Of a stretch of 64,000 nucleotides of DNA, positions 21,690-33,600 are shown in pieces. The notes under the pieces were generated by a model. It was given only the letters and a program-made list of their open reading frames with translations, was not told the origin of the DNA and ran no database searches. Both the position numbers and the translations under genes were made by a program. Source of the DNA: Cinclus cinclus (lineage: Eukaryota > Chordata > Aves > Passeriformes > Cinclidae); assembly GCF_963662255.1 (NCBI RefSeq), contig NC_085080.1:1-64000 (forward strand). Direction: 5' to 3'. Each line of letters opens with the position of its first letter. Position 1 is the stretch's first letter.

Positions 21690-22345
21690 GGAATACGGAA
21701 GACCCGACTTATTGAGTCACAAGAGTCAGAGTAGACCCCTGTGCAGAACTGAGCCCGGATTTGATCAACAGTTTATGCTTAAAGGCCCATAGCACTTCAC
21801 TTAACAGCACTTAACTGAGACTTAATCAGTAACTTCACATAAAACTTATTACACCACAACAGGAACATAGCCACATGCCTGACTGACTTACAAATCTAAA
21901 GTACTTCTGACTCCAGGAGAGCAGCATTCGCAGACATTTGCTATGGCATATTCACCGTCACACACATATGGACAGGAGTCTGTACGAGGTCCCGTGGGAA
22001 ATTCCCCTGGAATCCAGTGGAATTCTCCCTTCCGATGCTTTTGCATCTTCTCACCAGGCGCAGGGTAGAGCCTTGAGGAGTGGCGGGGCTCAGCCCAGGA
22101 CATATCATCATTCAGGGATGCCTCGAGTGCAGCAAATGGGAGAGTTCCCAGCACAGGGGACTTGCAGAGGCCCCAGCACAGGGACGTCGCTGTTGCAGCT
22201 GCTGTGGCCCAGAAGAGTTCCAAGGGTCTCACTCAGGGCTGCTGTTTATAGGGCCCAAGGGATGGGCTTTAGTCACAGGCAGCTTCCACCCTGGCCCCAG
22301 CTCAGGTTGGTGACTTTCTGGGAAAGGTTGAGCACAGAAATATAA
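21690..22345 (-). mobile_element. probable LTR (left arm)
   Basis: Read on the minus strand, a CCCTATAAACAG TATA element (about 22243-22254) is followed at a long distance by CAATAAGTCGGGTCTTCCGT, which looks like an LTR R/U5 end. A 114-aa frame in between starts only at GTG and looks like nothing known. Termini are not defined. It could instead be a genuine TATA promoter with a non-coding transcript. Confidence 0.45.
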
Positions 22346-22371
22346 TCCCATCTGGGATGTTATTCAGGAAA

Positions 22372-22520
22372 AAAATACAAAAAACAAACAAACAAACAAA
22401 CAAACAAACAAACAAACCCACAAAAAAAACCCACCTAACCAAACCAAACCAAACCAAAAAAACCAAACCAACCCACCAAAACAAAACAAAAACAACACCA
22501 AAAAACAAACAAACAAAGTT
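22372..22520. repeat. (AAAC)n-type microsatellite (left arm)
   Basis: Imperfect AAAC/CCAAA repeats over about 150 bp. The mirror is at 42823-42971. Confidence 0.9.
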
Positions 22521-22859
22521 TCCAAGGGTGTTGGAGGTGGTTGGACAGACCCAGTTCCTGGAAAAGACAATGTTTGTGATAAACTCAAGAGGAGTTGAGC
22601 CCCGGAGCTGCTTGTCAAGGCCGAGGCCTAAACAAGTATTTCTCAGATCATGCTGTGACCTGACAGGAGTGGAGGCTGGGGAGATACTTTCCCGAGTGTG
22701 TCCACTGACGTTTCATGAGATCCGAGATGCTCTGAACCCTCTTCCCACATTCCCCACACCTGTAAGGCTGTTGCCGGTGTGCCGGTGGCTGATGAATGCA
22801 GACGGAAGAGGAGAATTGCCAGAGCCCGGAGCTGGGTGAGAGGCAGACGAGGATCACCG

Positions 22860-23450
22860 TAGGATGATGCAGAGCGGCTTCCCAGCCGAGTGTCTGAGCT
22901 GTTCCTGTCCACCAACTTCACCCCGCAATGCCGTTCTGGAAGTGACACTTGGCCTTTCCCGTGTGCTGGAACACCCCTCCGCGGGCAGGGACACAGGTCA
23001 TGGCGTGCCCCCTGCCAGCCCCCCGCTACAGCAACTTCCATCACCCCACAGCCACTTGGAAGCTCAGGCGGCCATGCCAGACCCCCCTTTCCCACTCCCC
23101 TCTGCTCCACGGCCACGGCAGCACCGGCTGCTGGGTGGGGTGGACCCCCCATGAGCCCCCAGTGAGCCTCAGGGAACCCCTCCAGGGGGTAAGGGACATA
23201 CGAAGGCACCCTCTCTTGGGAACCACTTTCCCGCTGTGCCACCTCCCTTCATCTTCCCTCTCTCACTCCTTTCCCACCGTCCCCCCAAATCCTAGCTCCC
23301 CCCATCTCGGTTTGGGGCTGACCCGCCTCCTCCACCGCTCCGTTTGGGGCTCCCCCCCCGTCTTCTCCCTTCTTCCCCCGTTCACATCGTGCCCGGTCCC
23401 GTCTCACGCCACAGCCGCTCGCCCGCAGCCGAACTGATGGAGCGGAAGTG
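22860..23450 (-). pseudogene. class II B relic: exon-1 end and broken exon 2 (left arm)
   Basis: Minus strand: an exon-1 tail ending CTGCGGGCGAGCGGCTGTGGC|GTGAG (about 23450-23410), then about 430 bp of intron, then an exon-2 start GGGTGTTCCAG at 22976 reading GVFQHTGKAKCHFQNG. It shifts frame at GGGGTGAAG, after which LVDRNSS can be read. Only the first third of the beta-1 domain is left. The exon-1 tail overlaps the ZNF-B 5' exon on the opposite strand. Confidence 0.7.
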
Positions 23451-23454
23451 AGGG

Positions 23455-23761
23455 CAACTGACGGCAGAGGAAGGATGGAGGAAGAGGAGGAGCAGGAGCC
23501 GGAAAAGGAGGAGAAGCGGGAAGAGGACGAGGAAGAGGAGCCTTCATTTTTCTTCTTGCCTTGAGTTCATCTCTCCCACGGCTTCCACTGTACCAGGGCC
23601 GGGAGGTCAGCGGCGCTACCCAGCGCAGCTTCTGTAGCTGTCTGATCTTCTACAGGGGAGAAGAAGAAAAAGAAGAAGAAAGAGGAAATTCGCGGGTCCA
23701 CCGCGCCCTGTGTCCGCAGCCCTCCCGGCCCGTGGAGCTTCTGCCCCGCCGCATCCCACAG
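23455..23761 (+). other. 5' exon(s) of ZNF-B (left arm)
   Basis: GAG/GAA-rich sequence ending CATCCCACAG|GTGACC. It contains a short acidic frame from ATG 23475 (29 codons, almost all Glu/Lys) that stops before the splice donor, so it would be an upstream ORF in the ZNF-B 5' UTR. An internal intron is possible (TCTTCTACAG at about 23646-23655). Confidence 0.5.
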
Positions 23762-24472
23762 GTGACCGGGGAGGGGGAACTTGCCCCAAATATCTTGGGC
23801 GTCCCCGGGAGATATTTTATTTTTCGGGGGGATCCCGGCCGTGCCTGTCGGCAGAGCCCAGGCTATGGCGCGGAGGATGCGGGCTCCCGGATTCCACGTG
23901 GAGATCGCCCGGCGGGGGTAGGGGACACCGGTTCTGGCTACCCCTGGAGTGGGAGATCGGAGAGGGACGATACCGGTTTGGAATACCCCGGGCAGACTGG
24001 AAAGGAGGAAGCACAGAGTTAACGGGAAGGGCAGGATCCCCTCGACCCTGAAAAGGGGAACTGGGCGGGGGGACATTCCCGGGATCCAGGAGTGGGGCGA
24101 GCCTGAAGACGGGGAACCCTGGGACCCCCAGCAGCCGAAACAGAGATTCAGCAGAGAGGGGTCCCCTGGGACCTCTAAAACTTCCAGCAACGCTTAGTTG
24201 ACAGAGACAGAAGTAACCCAGGACACAGAAGACCTCCAGAACCCCAAAACTGAGAGACCGGGGGGGAGGGGGGATCTTGGAAGCTCCTTTGCTAAATCTT
24301 AATGTTTTGGAGGGGGTTTTTTTCTGCATCGTGGTGTTTTGGAGGTTTTTATGGACACAGGATGCCTGGTGACTTCTAGAAATGGACTTGGGCAGGAGGA
24401 ATGTCCAACCCAGCACGCTCACACGCTGTTTTTCCTCAAAACCAGGATTTGTCATTCCTAAGGCTTGGCTGA

Positions 24473-25543
<1,071 letters not shown>

Positions 25544-25559
25544 GGGAAGTCCTACAAGT

Positions 25560-26390
25560 GCCTTGACTTCAGGAAGAGTTTTGTCTCCTGCTCCAGCTTC
25601 ACCACCCACTAAAGGACCCATGTTGCATTATCTACAGTGGCCCAGATCATGCAAAAACATGGTGATCCACATTCCTGGTGATCCATGTTGGGTGAATACC
25701 TGGTGACCTATGTTCCACATGATCCACACAGGGAAGACACCTGTCTGGTGGTCTTCGCCTGCTCCTGGTTCCCTGGAGGCACCTGGATGAACACAGGGGG
25801 AATGAACGTCTATCAGGATGTGGACTGACATCAGAAATTGAATACTGAGGCCTGAATGACAGGCACTGCACCAAAGTTGATCTCTAGATGAACCTTCCAA
25901 CCAAACATTATATGATGCTTGAATCTGCTAATTAGTGAAATATCAATGATCATTAGTGAAATATATGATGTGATAAGAATGTATTTATCCTTCCGTGTTT
26001 AGGGGATGGCCAAGGCAATGAAATCAGGTATCTGGCCTTGTCTGAAGTACATCATCAAAGCCAACTCCCTTGGTTCCTTCTTGAGCCCTGACCAGGCTTT
26101 GGGTGGAACCCAAATGTTATGGGTTGATGCTGGCCGGATGCCACACACCCACAAAAGCCACTTCCTCACTCCCCTCCACAGCTGGACAGGGGAGAGAAAA
26201 TATGTAACAAAAGGTTCATGCCTTGAGATAAGGACCAGGAGAGACATCCCTCACCAAACACCGTCACAGGCAAAACAGGCTCAGCTTAGAGATATGGAAT
26301 GAACTAACAAAATCAAAGTAGGATAATAAACAAATTAAGCCCTTAAAACTACCTTCCCCCAACCCTCCTTTCCTTCCGGCTCTATCCTAG
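25560..26390. other. ZNF-B 3' flank, no gene (left arm)
   Basis: A broken finger (CLDFRKSFVSCS) follows the ZNF-B stop. After it come short quasi-palindromic phrases built on GGTGATCCATGTTGGG, which recur after other family members. Beyond about 25900 nothing is recognised. The mirror is at about 38953-39783. Confidence 0.5.
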
Positions 26391-26394
26391 CAGC

Positions 26395-27145
26395 ACATCC
26401 TGCCAGGGATAGACTGGGGAGATCTCCTTCCCCTTCACTCTGGAACAGAGGCAATTTTCCTTTTCCTTTCACAGAGACCAGGGAGGACAAATCCCTGCGT
26501 CAAAACCTTATGAAAGAGTTGATTCCACAGCACAGGAATCCAATGTGGAGGAAAAGCCTCAGAGATATCCCATGAGGGAAGGCTCCAATTGCAGCTCCCC
26601 AAAGCTTCATCCAGAGCTCTGACCTGGTGGTCTTTGAGTGCTTTCACATTGGGGAGATATGCTACAGTGCTGAGAATGTGGGAAGGGCTTCAGATGTGGC
26701 TGCTACCTGATCCTGCACCAGAAGATCCACACAGGGGAGCAGCCCTAGAAGTGCTTGGAATGTGGGAAGAGCTGTCAGAGCTCCTGTCTGATCCACCATC
26801 AGATAATTCACATGGGAGAGCAGGTCCTACAGATGTAGGGAATGTGTGAAGAGCTTCAGTGACCACTCTAACCTCATGAGCCATCAGCACCTGCATTTTA
26901 CTCCAGGAAATGGCCCGAACAGTGTGGGGAATGCAGCAAGAACTTCAGCCAGAGCTCCCACCTGATTTGCCACCAGAATATCAATGCCGGGAACGGCCCT
27001 AGGAGTGTCCTGACTGTGGGCAAAGCTTCACCCAGAGCTCTGCCTTGACCTTACACAAATGGATTCACTGGGAAGGGAACTCCTGTTAGTGCCCCGAGCA
27101 TGGGAAGAGCTTCATCTGCTGCTCCAACTCCATCACCCATTAGAG
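26395..27145 (+). pseudogene. ZNF-C, decayed zinc-finger gene (left arm)
   Basis: The linker motif EEKPQRYPMREG is readable near 26545-26580. After it come fingers with stops and frameshifts (ECGKGFRCGCYLILHQKIHTGEQP, then CLECGKSCQSSCLIHHQIIHMGE). At the end is the family-typical last finger with a stop before it. There is no usable frame. Confidence 0.8.
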
Positions 27146-27539
27146 GACGAGCATTGGATGATCCCCAGTGAGCCCCGTAGGGCAGAGACCTGGTGACCCC
27201 TGTTGCCGGTGATGAATGTTGGGCAGTGTATTGGGTTTGTGTGATCAGGTTTTGGGAAGGGGGGTGCTCCAGGTGTGTCTTCTGTGAGCAGCTTCCAGAA
27301 GCTGCTCCCATGTTCCGCCCCGTCCCTGAAGGTGAGGGTAACCCAGGTTCTGCTCTATGGATCCCCTGGGACGGGGGAGTTTAGAGTGAAACAACAGTGA
27401 TTGATCTGTGTTTATAAGTATATCTCTGTTGAGTTTATTTTAGAACCATTTGGTTGCTGTGGAAAGGGGGTTTGGAGCCCTTTTGGTTACCATCTCCAGT
27501 AATATTAAAAGCATTAAAGTAACACTAGAGAAATTGTGT

Positions 27540-27665
27540 AAGGGAAAAGAAAGAAAGGAAAAGAAAGGAAAAGAAAGGAAAAGAAAGGAAAAGAAAGGAA
27601 AAGAAAGGAAAAGAAAGGAAAAGAAAGGAAAAGAAAGGAAAAGAAAGGAAAAGAAAGGAAAAGAG
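27540..27665. repeat. (AAAGGAAAAG)n microsatellite, short allele (left arm)
   Basis: About 125 bp of a 10-base unit. It is 51 bp shorter than its mirror, the largest difference between the arms. Confidence 0.95.
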
Positions 27666-28141
27666 TAGAAAGATACACAGTCACTAGCCTTGGATCCAGC
27701 AACACAAGTTTTGGTTTTGATTGCTACAGTGTCCCTGTCCTTGGTCTAAGTGGTGGTCCCAGGCTGGATCTCTTGGGGGCTGGGGAAGGCCAGGAAACAC
27801 CAAGTTCTGAGGGTCAATACAGGTTCAGGTTTGGGTGAACGCCCAGGTACCTCCCCCGCCAGGAGTTTTACACTGTCTGATGTCACACTGTGGGTCCTGG
27901 GGCACCCTGGGGGGGTTCTGATGGTTTATGGCCCCTTCTAAGATGTGGCCCTGCCTCTCTCAGCAGTGCAGTTGAGCCAGGTATGGCCCATGCGAAGGGA
28001 TGAAAACCAGCTGTGAAATAGTGCAATACAACATCCAGCCTTCTATGCGAGTGTCCCATGCCTTTCCCGGGGGAGTTTCCAGAGCTGAGTCAGTTGTTGT
28101 TGAAAATGGCTTGATTTCACCGCAAAACATCTCAATCCCTC

Positions 28142-28681
28142 CTCAAAATTCTGGGGTATCCCCTGTGCTTAAATTGCTCCCAGTTGTGGACGTTCCTGTC
28201 CACAAACTTCACCCAGTTGTTGCCATCTAGGAAGTGACAGTGGGCTTTTCCCCAAAAATGGAACACACCTGTGTGGTAAGGGAGACAGGTGATGGGGTGC
28301 CCCCCCTTGCCCCCTAAGAGCCGCCATCACCCCAGAGCAGGTTGGAGGCTCAAGGGACCACACTGGATCCCCCGTTGCCATCCCCCTCTGCCCCAGGGCC
28401 ACCACAGCAGTGGCTGCTGGGTGGGGCACCCCTACTATGAGCCCCTCAAGGAGGGATGGGGGGGGGGGGGGTTGGGGACCTCCTAGCAAGGTTCTGCCTA
28501 ACCCCCCATTCCTCAGAGCCCCAGGGAACAGATCAAGAGTTCGAGTGATGGGGACACGAAGGGACTCCCAGAGAAACCCCTTTACCATTGTCCCCCCTCC
28601 AGTTATGCACCTCTCAAACACCTTTCTCATCTTCCCCGCACCGCTCCCTCTATCACCCAAGAGCTCCTCGCCCACAGCTGG
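28142..28681 (-). pseudogene. class II B relic: exon-1 end and partial exon 2 (left arm)
   Basis: Minus strand: an exon-1 tail GCTGTGGGCGAGGAGCTCTTGG|GTGA (about 28681-28658), about 390 bp of intron, an acceptor CTTACCACACAG, then exon 2 from 28268 reading HCHFLDGNNWVKFVDRNVHN and WEQF. It then runs into unrelated sequence after about 40 codons. The conserved Cys of the beta-1 domain is present; the rest of the gene is gone. It lies directly downstream of the intact gene's poly(A) site. Confidence 0.75.
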
Positions 28682-29034
28682 TGGGGGGGGGGGGACGGGG
28701 ACGGGACTCCCAGCACCCAGAGTGGGGTGACACGGGGGAACACTCGCAGGTCCCCATTCCCGATCCATCCCGGGGCTGCTACTGCCCCTTCCCATCACAG
28801 TATCCCCGTGGGGTCCCCCCAGATCTCTCCCCACTGCCCTCCAGTAAATGGGACTGGGGTGAACTGGGAAGCTTTATGGAGAACACAGAGAGCAGCTGGG
28901 CTGGGACAGAATGACAGTGGGGCGGGGGGGGGGGGGGGGGGAAACACACGACCCCCCCAAAATCAGTGCAGGGATGGAACAGGGGGTCCTGGCCGGGCCT
29001 GAGGCCACGGGGAGGGGCTGCAGCCGCTGCTGGC

Positions 29035-31262
29035 TCAGGAGCTCTGTGGGCAGAGAAGAGGGGGTGACACCCGGCTGGGGGCCCCAGGGGGAGCACACAT
29101 GCTTTGAGGGATGGGGAACACGACCGCCAGGACCCCTCCTCACCTTCTTGTGCAGGTAGAAGCCAAGCCCCAGCACCAAGAAGATGAAGCCAAACACGGA
29201 GCTCCCGATTCCCAGCATCACCTTGCTGCGGGCGGTGTCTGGCAGCATCTCTGGAGGTCCGCAGGGGTCAGGACCCCCCAGAACTCACAGACACCCCAAG
29301 ACCCTCCAAGCACCCTTGAACCCCTCCAGCCCACCCAAGACGTTTCCTATCCCAGTCCAGCCTCGCTAGTACCACCCAAGTCCCTTCCTCGCCCCTCTAA
29401 GACCCAAACTCCCTCCCGGGTGACACCCATCCCCCAGTGATCCCCCAAACCTTCTCCCAGTCCCTTCCCAGTGCCACCAGGACTCACCAACACCACTGCC
29501 AGTAGATGGAAGCACACTCAATTTCCCTTCCACCCCTGCTTTTACATCCCCAGCCTGCTTCCAACCCCTCCGGCTCCATCAGACTTCCTTCCAGTTACAC
29601 CCATCATCCTCCGTTCCCCCTCAGTAGCCACCAGGAAACCCCCAACTGCATTCCCAGTATCCTCCATACCTCTTCTCTGCCCTCCCAGGTCATGCAAACC
29701 CTTCTCCCAGTTACCTCCTGGCTCCTTCATACTCCCCCGCCCAATCAATCCCAGCTACTACCAACTCCTCCCCCAGTCCCCCCCCCCCCCCGTCCCACCC
29801 CCCATCCCCCGGTGCTGTGGGGGCTGGGCCGTATACCCCATTGCCGGCTCAAGGGGTGCTCCAGGCTGACGTGCTCCACCTGGCAGGTGTAGGTGACTCT
29901 GCGCCGCGGGGCAGTTTCCAGCAGCACCAGGAGCTGGTAGGTCCAGTCCCCATTGGGGACCACGTCAGTGGCCACCACGTGCCCCGAGAGCTCCTGCTGG
30001 CCCTGGAACCACCTGACCTGGATCTCAGCAGGGTAGAAATCCATCACAGAACAGAGCAGGCGGCCGGGGCCGGACTGGGAGCGCGAGGGCACCAGCGAGA
30101 TGGACACGCTGGGAGACACTGGGAGAGAGTGGGGACACACTGGGATGAGGTGCGGGTAAAATGGGACACACGGAGGGAGGGCTCTGGTAACATTGAGAGG
30201 GATTGGGGGGAGACTGGGAGGGCACTGAAAGAGATGGGACTGGGTTGGAGACCACTGTGAGAGCACTGGAAGAGAGGATGGAGGTCTGAGAGTGGACTGA
30301 GAATTGAATGGGAATGAACTGAGAGGGACTGGGAATGAAGTACGCGGCACTGGGAGGCCGAGTCCAGCGGGGGGCACTCGGTCCTGCGGATCTGCCTGGC
30401 AACTGGTGAGTCATCTGAGAACCGCTCTCTGATTGGCTGACGGGAGGCAGCTGCACGCACTGCCGAGATGGACAGGCGGGGGGGTCCTGGGATGGACTGA
30501 GAGAGCCACGGGAGTCGCTGGGAGGGGGCAAGAGGCCCCGAGCATGGGCACAAGGAGTCATTCCCAGGGCAGGGCCCGAGGAGACACGCTCTGCCCCACG
30601 CTCACCTCTGCGCTCCACGAGGAACGGGCTGGACAGCTCGTAGTTGTGCCGGCAGTGCCGGTCCACCGCAGCCCGCCTGTACTCCATCCATTCCGGGTCC
30701 CTGTTCCAGTACCTGGCAACCTTCTCCCCATATAGTGTGTCCCCCACAAAGCGCCCCACATCGCTGTCGAAGTGCACGTACTGCTCCCGGTTGTAGATGA
30801 ACCTCTTCACGAACCTCAGCCGGTTGGTGCCGTTAATGAAGTGACACTCGGACTTAACCATCTCCTGGAACACCCCTGTATGTGCAAAACACAGGTCAGG
30901 GGGTGTCCCCTCAGCAGCCCCCACCAATCCACAGCAAGCCGAGAGCGCTGAGAGCTGCCACGTATCCCCACTGTGGACCCCTAGTGCCAACCCTTGTATG
31001 ACCATTCTTCTCTCTGCCCCACTTCCTCTTTTCCTCAGTTCTCAATATTTTCCTTCTCCTTTCCCATAACTTTGCAGTCGCCAGCACCACCCCGCATCAA
31101 TTTGAGGGTCCCGCTTTCCCCTTTTCCCTCTACGTCTCACCGTTCCCACCACTTCCCTTCCCACCCCTCCTGTTCACCTGAGAGCTCCGCACCCGCAGCC
31201 GTGGAGGCTCCCAGCACCACCAGTGTCACCAGCATGGCCCCAGCTGCGGCCACACACCCCAT
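29035..31262 (-). CDS. MHC class II beta chain, complete gene (left arm plus spacer)
   Basis: Five coding exons on the minus strand: 31262-31178 (signal peptide, ATG to AELS), 30875-30606 (beta-1, 270 bp), 30118-29837 (beta-2, 282 bp), 29250-29144 (connecting peptide and membrane span), and 29043-29035 (Ser-Ser-stop). Lengths and phases match the family, and the total is 250 aa without a break. Beta-1 shows the Cys pair (ECHF and RHCRHNYE) and an N-glycosylation site (NGT). Beta-2 has the Ig Cys pair (LLCSVMDFYP, YTCQVEH). A hydrophobic helix runs FGFIFLVLGLGFYLHKK. The product would pair with class II alpha in antigen-presenting cells to present peptides to CD4 T cells. The cytoplasmic tail is only KKSS. 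A CATAAA poly(A) signal lies at 28878-28873. Exon 1 is in the palindrome spacer; exons 2-5 are in the arm. Confidence 0.95.
30395..30439 (+). promoter_or_regulatory. intact X-Y box module in class II B intron 2 (left arm)
   Basis: CCTGGCAACTGGTG, then AGTCATC, then CTGATTGGCTG, with 34 bases from X1 start to Y start. This matches the class II X1/X2/Y consensus better than the module at the 5' promoter. The flanks also align with the 5' promoter, in the same orientation relative to the gene. It appears to be a duplicated promoter segment inside intron 2, upstream of the beta-2 exon. Confidence 0.6.
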
Positions 31263-31378
31263 GGCCAGCACCGGGCAGGTTCTGACACCTCCTCCCTCCC
31301 CAGATTCCCCTGGCGTGGGGTGCTGGGGGGAGGACGTGGGTGGAGTCCAGGTGAGGAGCTCTGGGCGCTGTGGGACTG

Positions 31379-31420
31379 CCTGGACCCTGAGGAGTCATCA
31401 GTGCCATGCGCTCTGATTAA
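31379..31420 (+). promoter_or_regulatory. class II X-Y box-like module upstream of exon 1, reverse orientation
   Basis: On the + strand, CCTGGACCCTGAGG (X1-like) and AGTCATC (X2-like) are followed by CTGATTAA (degenerate Y/CCAAT) 34 bases from the X1 start. This lies 117 bp before the class II B ATG but points away from the gene, which is on the minus strand. The known order in mammalian class II promoters is X, Y, gene. Confidence 0.55.
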
Positions 31421-31626
31421 CTCAAGGTTGTTTGTACCTCTCTGGTTGGCTGAGAAAAGGCCCTGGAGTTGGAAGAAGAATCGTGAGAGATCCTTCCCTG
31501 ATCTCCAGTACGGGAGCAACAAACAAAACCTGAGAACAGGAAGGGAATTTATTTCCAGCCAAATCACAGCCGGACAAGGAGAAGAGAAGGGAAAGAAATC
31601 TTGCCCACACCTTCCCTCCACACAAC

Positions 31627-32147
31627 TGTTATAAATGTTTGTCACACACACTGACTCAGAGCCAATTGTACATCAACCAGTGGAATTTATTAAGCAAGCG
31701 GTAACAAGCAAAAGCAGCGCTGGGCGGCCGGGAGTTAGCGCTCCACCAACGGCGCGCGCTTTCCTCTCTCAGTCCTTTGGGTTTTATACCCCTTGTTTCT
31801 GGTGTACGTGTCCCTTTTGCAATCGTGTCTGCGCTGGCACTGCCTGTTGCTAGGTGGTCATACTTTGCCCTCCGGTGGTCGTTGGAATGAAGAAGACTCC
31901 TCTTCCTTGCAGCTCTATCTTGACCTATGAACCTTTGCCTAATCAGTAGATCCTTTTTACTCATTGAACAATGGATACTTGGGTACGGTTAACTAGCTCA
32001 GCTAAAACTAATCGTATCAAGACATTCTTTTGGGTTATGGGTGCATGACTTCTGCTCTCTCAAATCCGGTTCTATTTCCTGTTATTTTATTGAACTCCTG
32101 GTAGTCCTTTTATTTTAATGAACAATTCTTATGCTGTTTTTATGACA
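31627..32147 (-). mobile_element. solo LTR, family Z, pointing at class II B exon 1
   Basis: 521 bp, flanked on both sides by CAAC (31623-31626 and 32148-32151), a 4-bp target duplication. On the minus strand it has TATAAAA near 31785 and AATAAA near 31690. It is closely related to 13367-13881. U3-R-U5 runs toward the class II B start, whose ATG is 365 bp past the LTR end, so it could serve as an extra promoter. Confidence 0.9.
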
Positions 32148-32151
32148 CAAC

Positions 32152-32640
32152 GGGGATCACCCAGAACGGGGAGCACCAGGGTTCTGCCGAATGGCACTTG
32201 GGATCATCGAACGCCGATCCTCCCATGGGGGATGGAGCTGGAGCAGAGCACGAAGCTCTTCCCGCCCTTGGGGCTCTTGCAAGCCTTCCCTTAATGATGC
32301 CTTTGTTGGTGTCAGGTCAAGTAAGAGCTCCTAGAGAAGCTCTTCCTGTACTCAGGACACTCGTGGGGCCTCTCCCCAGTGTGGATCTTGTGGTCTTTGA
32401 TGAGGTGGGAGCTCTTGCTGAAGCTCTGTCCGCATTCCCAGAACTTGTAGGGCTGTTTCCCAGGGTGGATCCTATGACGGGGTGACCAACACAGACTACC
32501 ATGTTAGGCTCTTCCCACATTCCAAGCACCAGCAGGGATGTTCCTTAGTTTGGATCTCCTGGTGCCGGATCAGGTAGGAGTTCTGGCTGGAGTTCATTCC
32601 ACATTCCAAGCACTTAGAGCGTTTCTCTGTTTGAGAGACT
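32152..32640 (-). pseudogene. ZNF-D, zinc-finger relic in the spacer
   Basis: The minus strand reads CLECGMNSSQNSYLIRHQEI, then CLECGKSLTW with a stop, and further fingers in shifted frames down to about 32190. No leader exon was seen. It is cut on the left by the LTR Z insertion and on the right by unrelated sequence near 32641. Confidence 0.75.
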
Positions 32641-33600
32641 ATTTAAAAGATGACACTCCAAAGTGAGTGTTGTGTCTTTTACAGGGTCCCAATAATCCCT
32701 TTCCAACACTAAGAAATTAATATTAGTAGATGAGAGTGGACAGAAAAACACTAACAGTTTATTAACAAACAGTAAGCCCAAAAGGCAAGAAAAATAAAAG
32801 TAAATAACTGCTAGATATTAAATTGTCAGACCTTACCCTACACACACACAGTGGGGCAAATGACCCAAAATGACGGGGTGTTTTGGGATGCAATACAGGT
32901 TGTGACCAAAAGTAAGTATTCTACCAACATCTCTTGAAACCAGGTGGGGCAGTGATCCTTGTCTCCACTGAAGATATCATCTGCTAATGGGCCATCTGCT
33001 AAAAAGCAGATGGGGCAGTTTTCTTTGTATTTTCCACAACCCATCCTTCCTCCAGGAAGATATTGGCTGTTAATGTGCCATTGTGTCCCACTTCTTACTG
33101 ATAAAATTACGTCATCCATTGTGAGATGCTCCACCGAGGGGGAGGAGCCAAGCCTTTCCTACCTAGACAAAAGCCAGGATTTGAAACACTAAAGCAGCTT
33201 TTTTTCCACTAGATTCCAGAGGAAAACCAGACCCTTATACATTATCACTGAACCTTCAGAGGACAACTGCTTCAAGAGAACCACATCTGTCACTCCAGTA
33301 GCACTGCAGCCACCATGTAATGGGACTGCTACCAACACCCTGAGTGACGGGGTGTCAGGTTGTAGTCTGACTCTGTCACTGTTTTGGGTTTGGTTTTCTT
33401 ATAATACTGTTTTTCTATTCTAATTTTCCTAGTAATGAACTGTTATTCCTATTACCATATCTTTGTCTGAGAGCTCCTTAATTTCGAAATTATAATAATT
33501 AGGAGGGAGCGGTTTACATTCTCCATTACAAAGAGAGGCTTCTGCCTTTCTTAGCAGACACCTGTCTTGCAAACTAAGGCACAGAGAAAAGAGAAATCCC
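32641..33600 (+). mobile_element. LTR-like sequence
   Basis: The part 33420-33600 (GAGAGCTCCTTAATTTCGAAA, ATTATAATAATT, CTTTCTTAGCAGACACCTGTCT) is clearly related to 59935-60090 in reverse, so it is a dispersed repeat, probably an ERV LTR. 32641-33340 is AT-rich with no gene and may be the rest of the element. Termini are not resolved. Confidence 0.45.

Noticed and set aside
22643..23242. 199-aa frame on the minus strand (mirror 42101-42700)
   Set aside because: It crosses a class II B exon-2 relic in a shifted frame and joins it to one stray finger motif; there is no consistent gene structure.
23567..24190. 207- and 212-aa minus-strand frames opposite the ZNF-B first intron
   Set aside because: They lie antisense to intron and 5' exon, read Pro/Ser-rich low-complexity sequence and lack family similarity.
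30025..31005. 326-aa frame over class II B exon 2 and intron 2, and its mirror of 300 aa
   Set aside because: It is exon 2 plus read-through into intron; the splice donor at 30605-30604 is clean and the intron part has no homology to anything.
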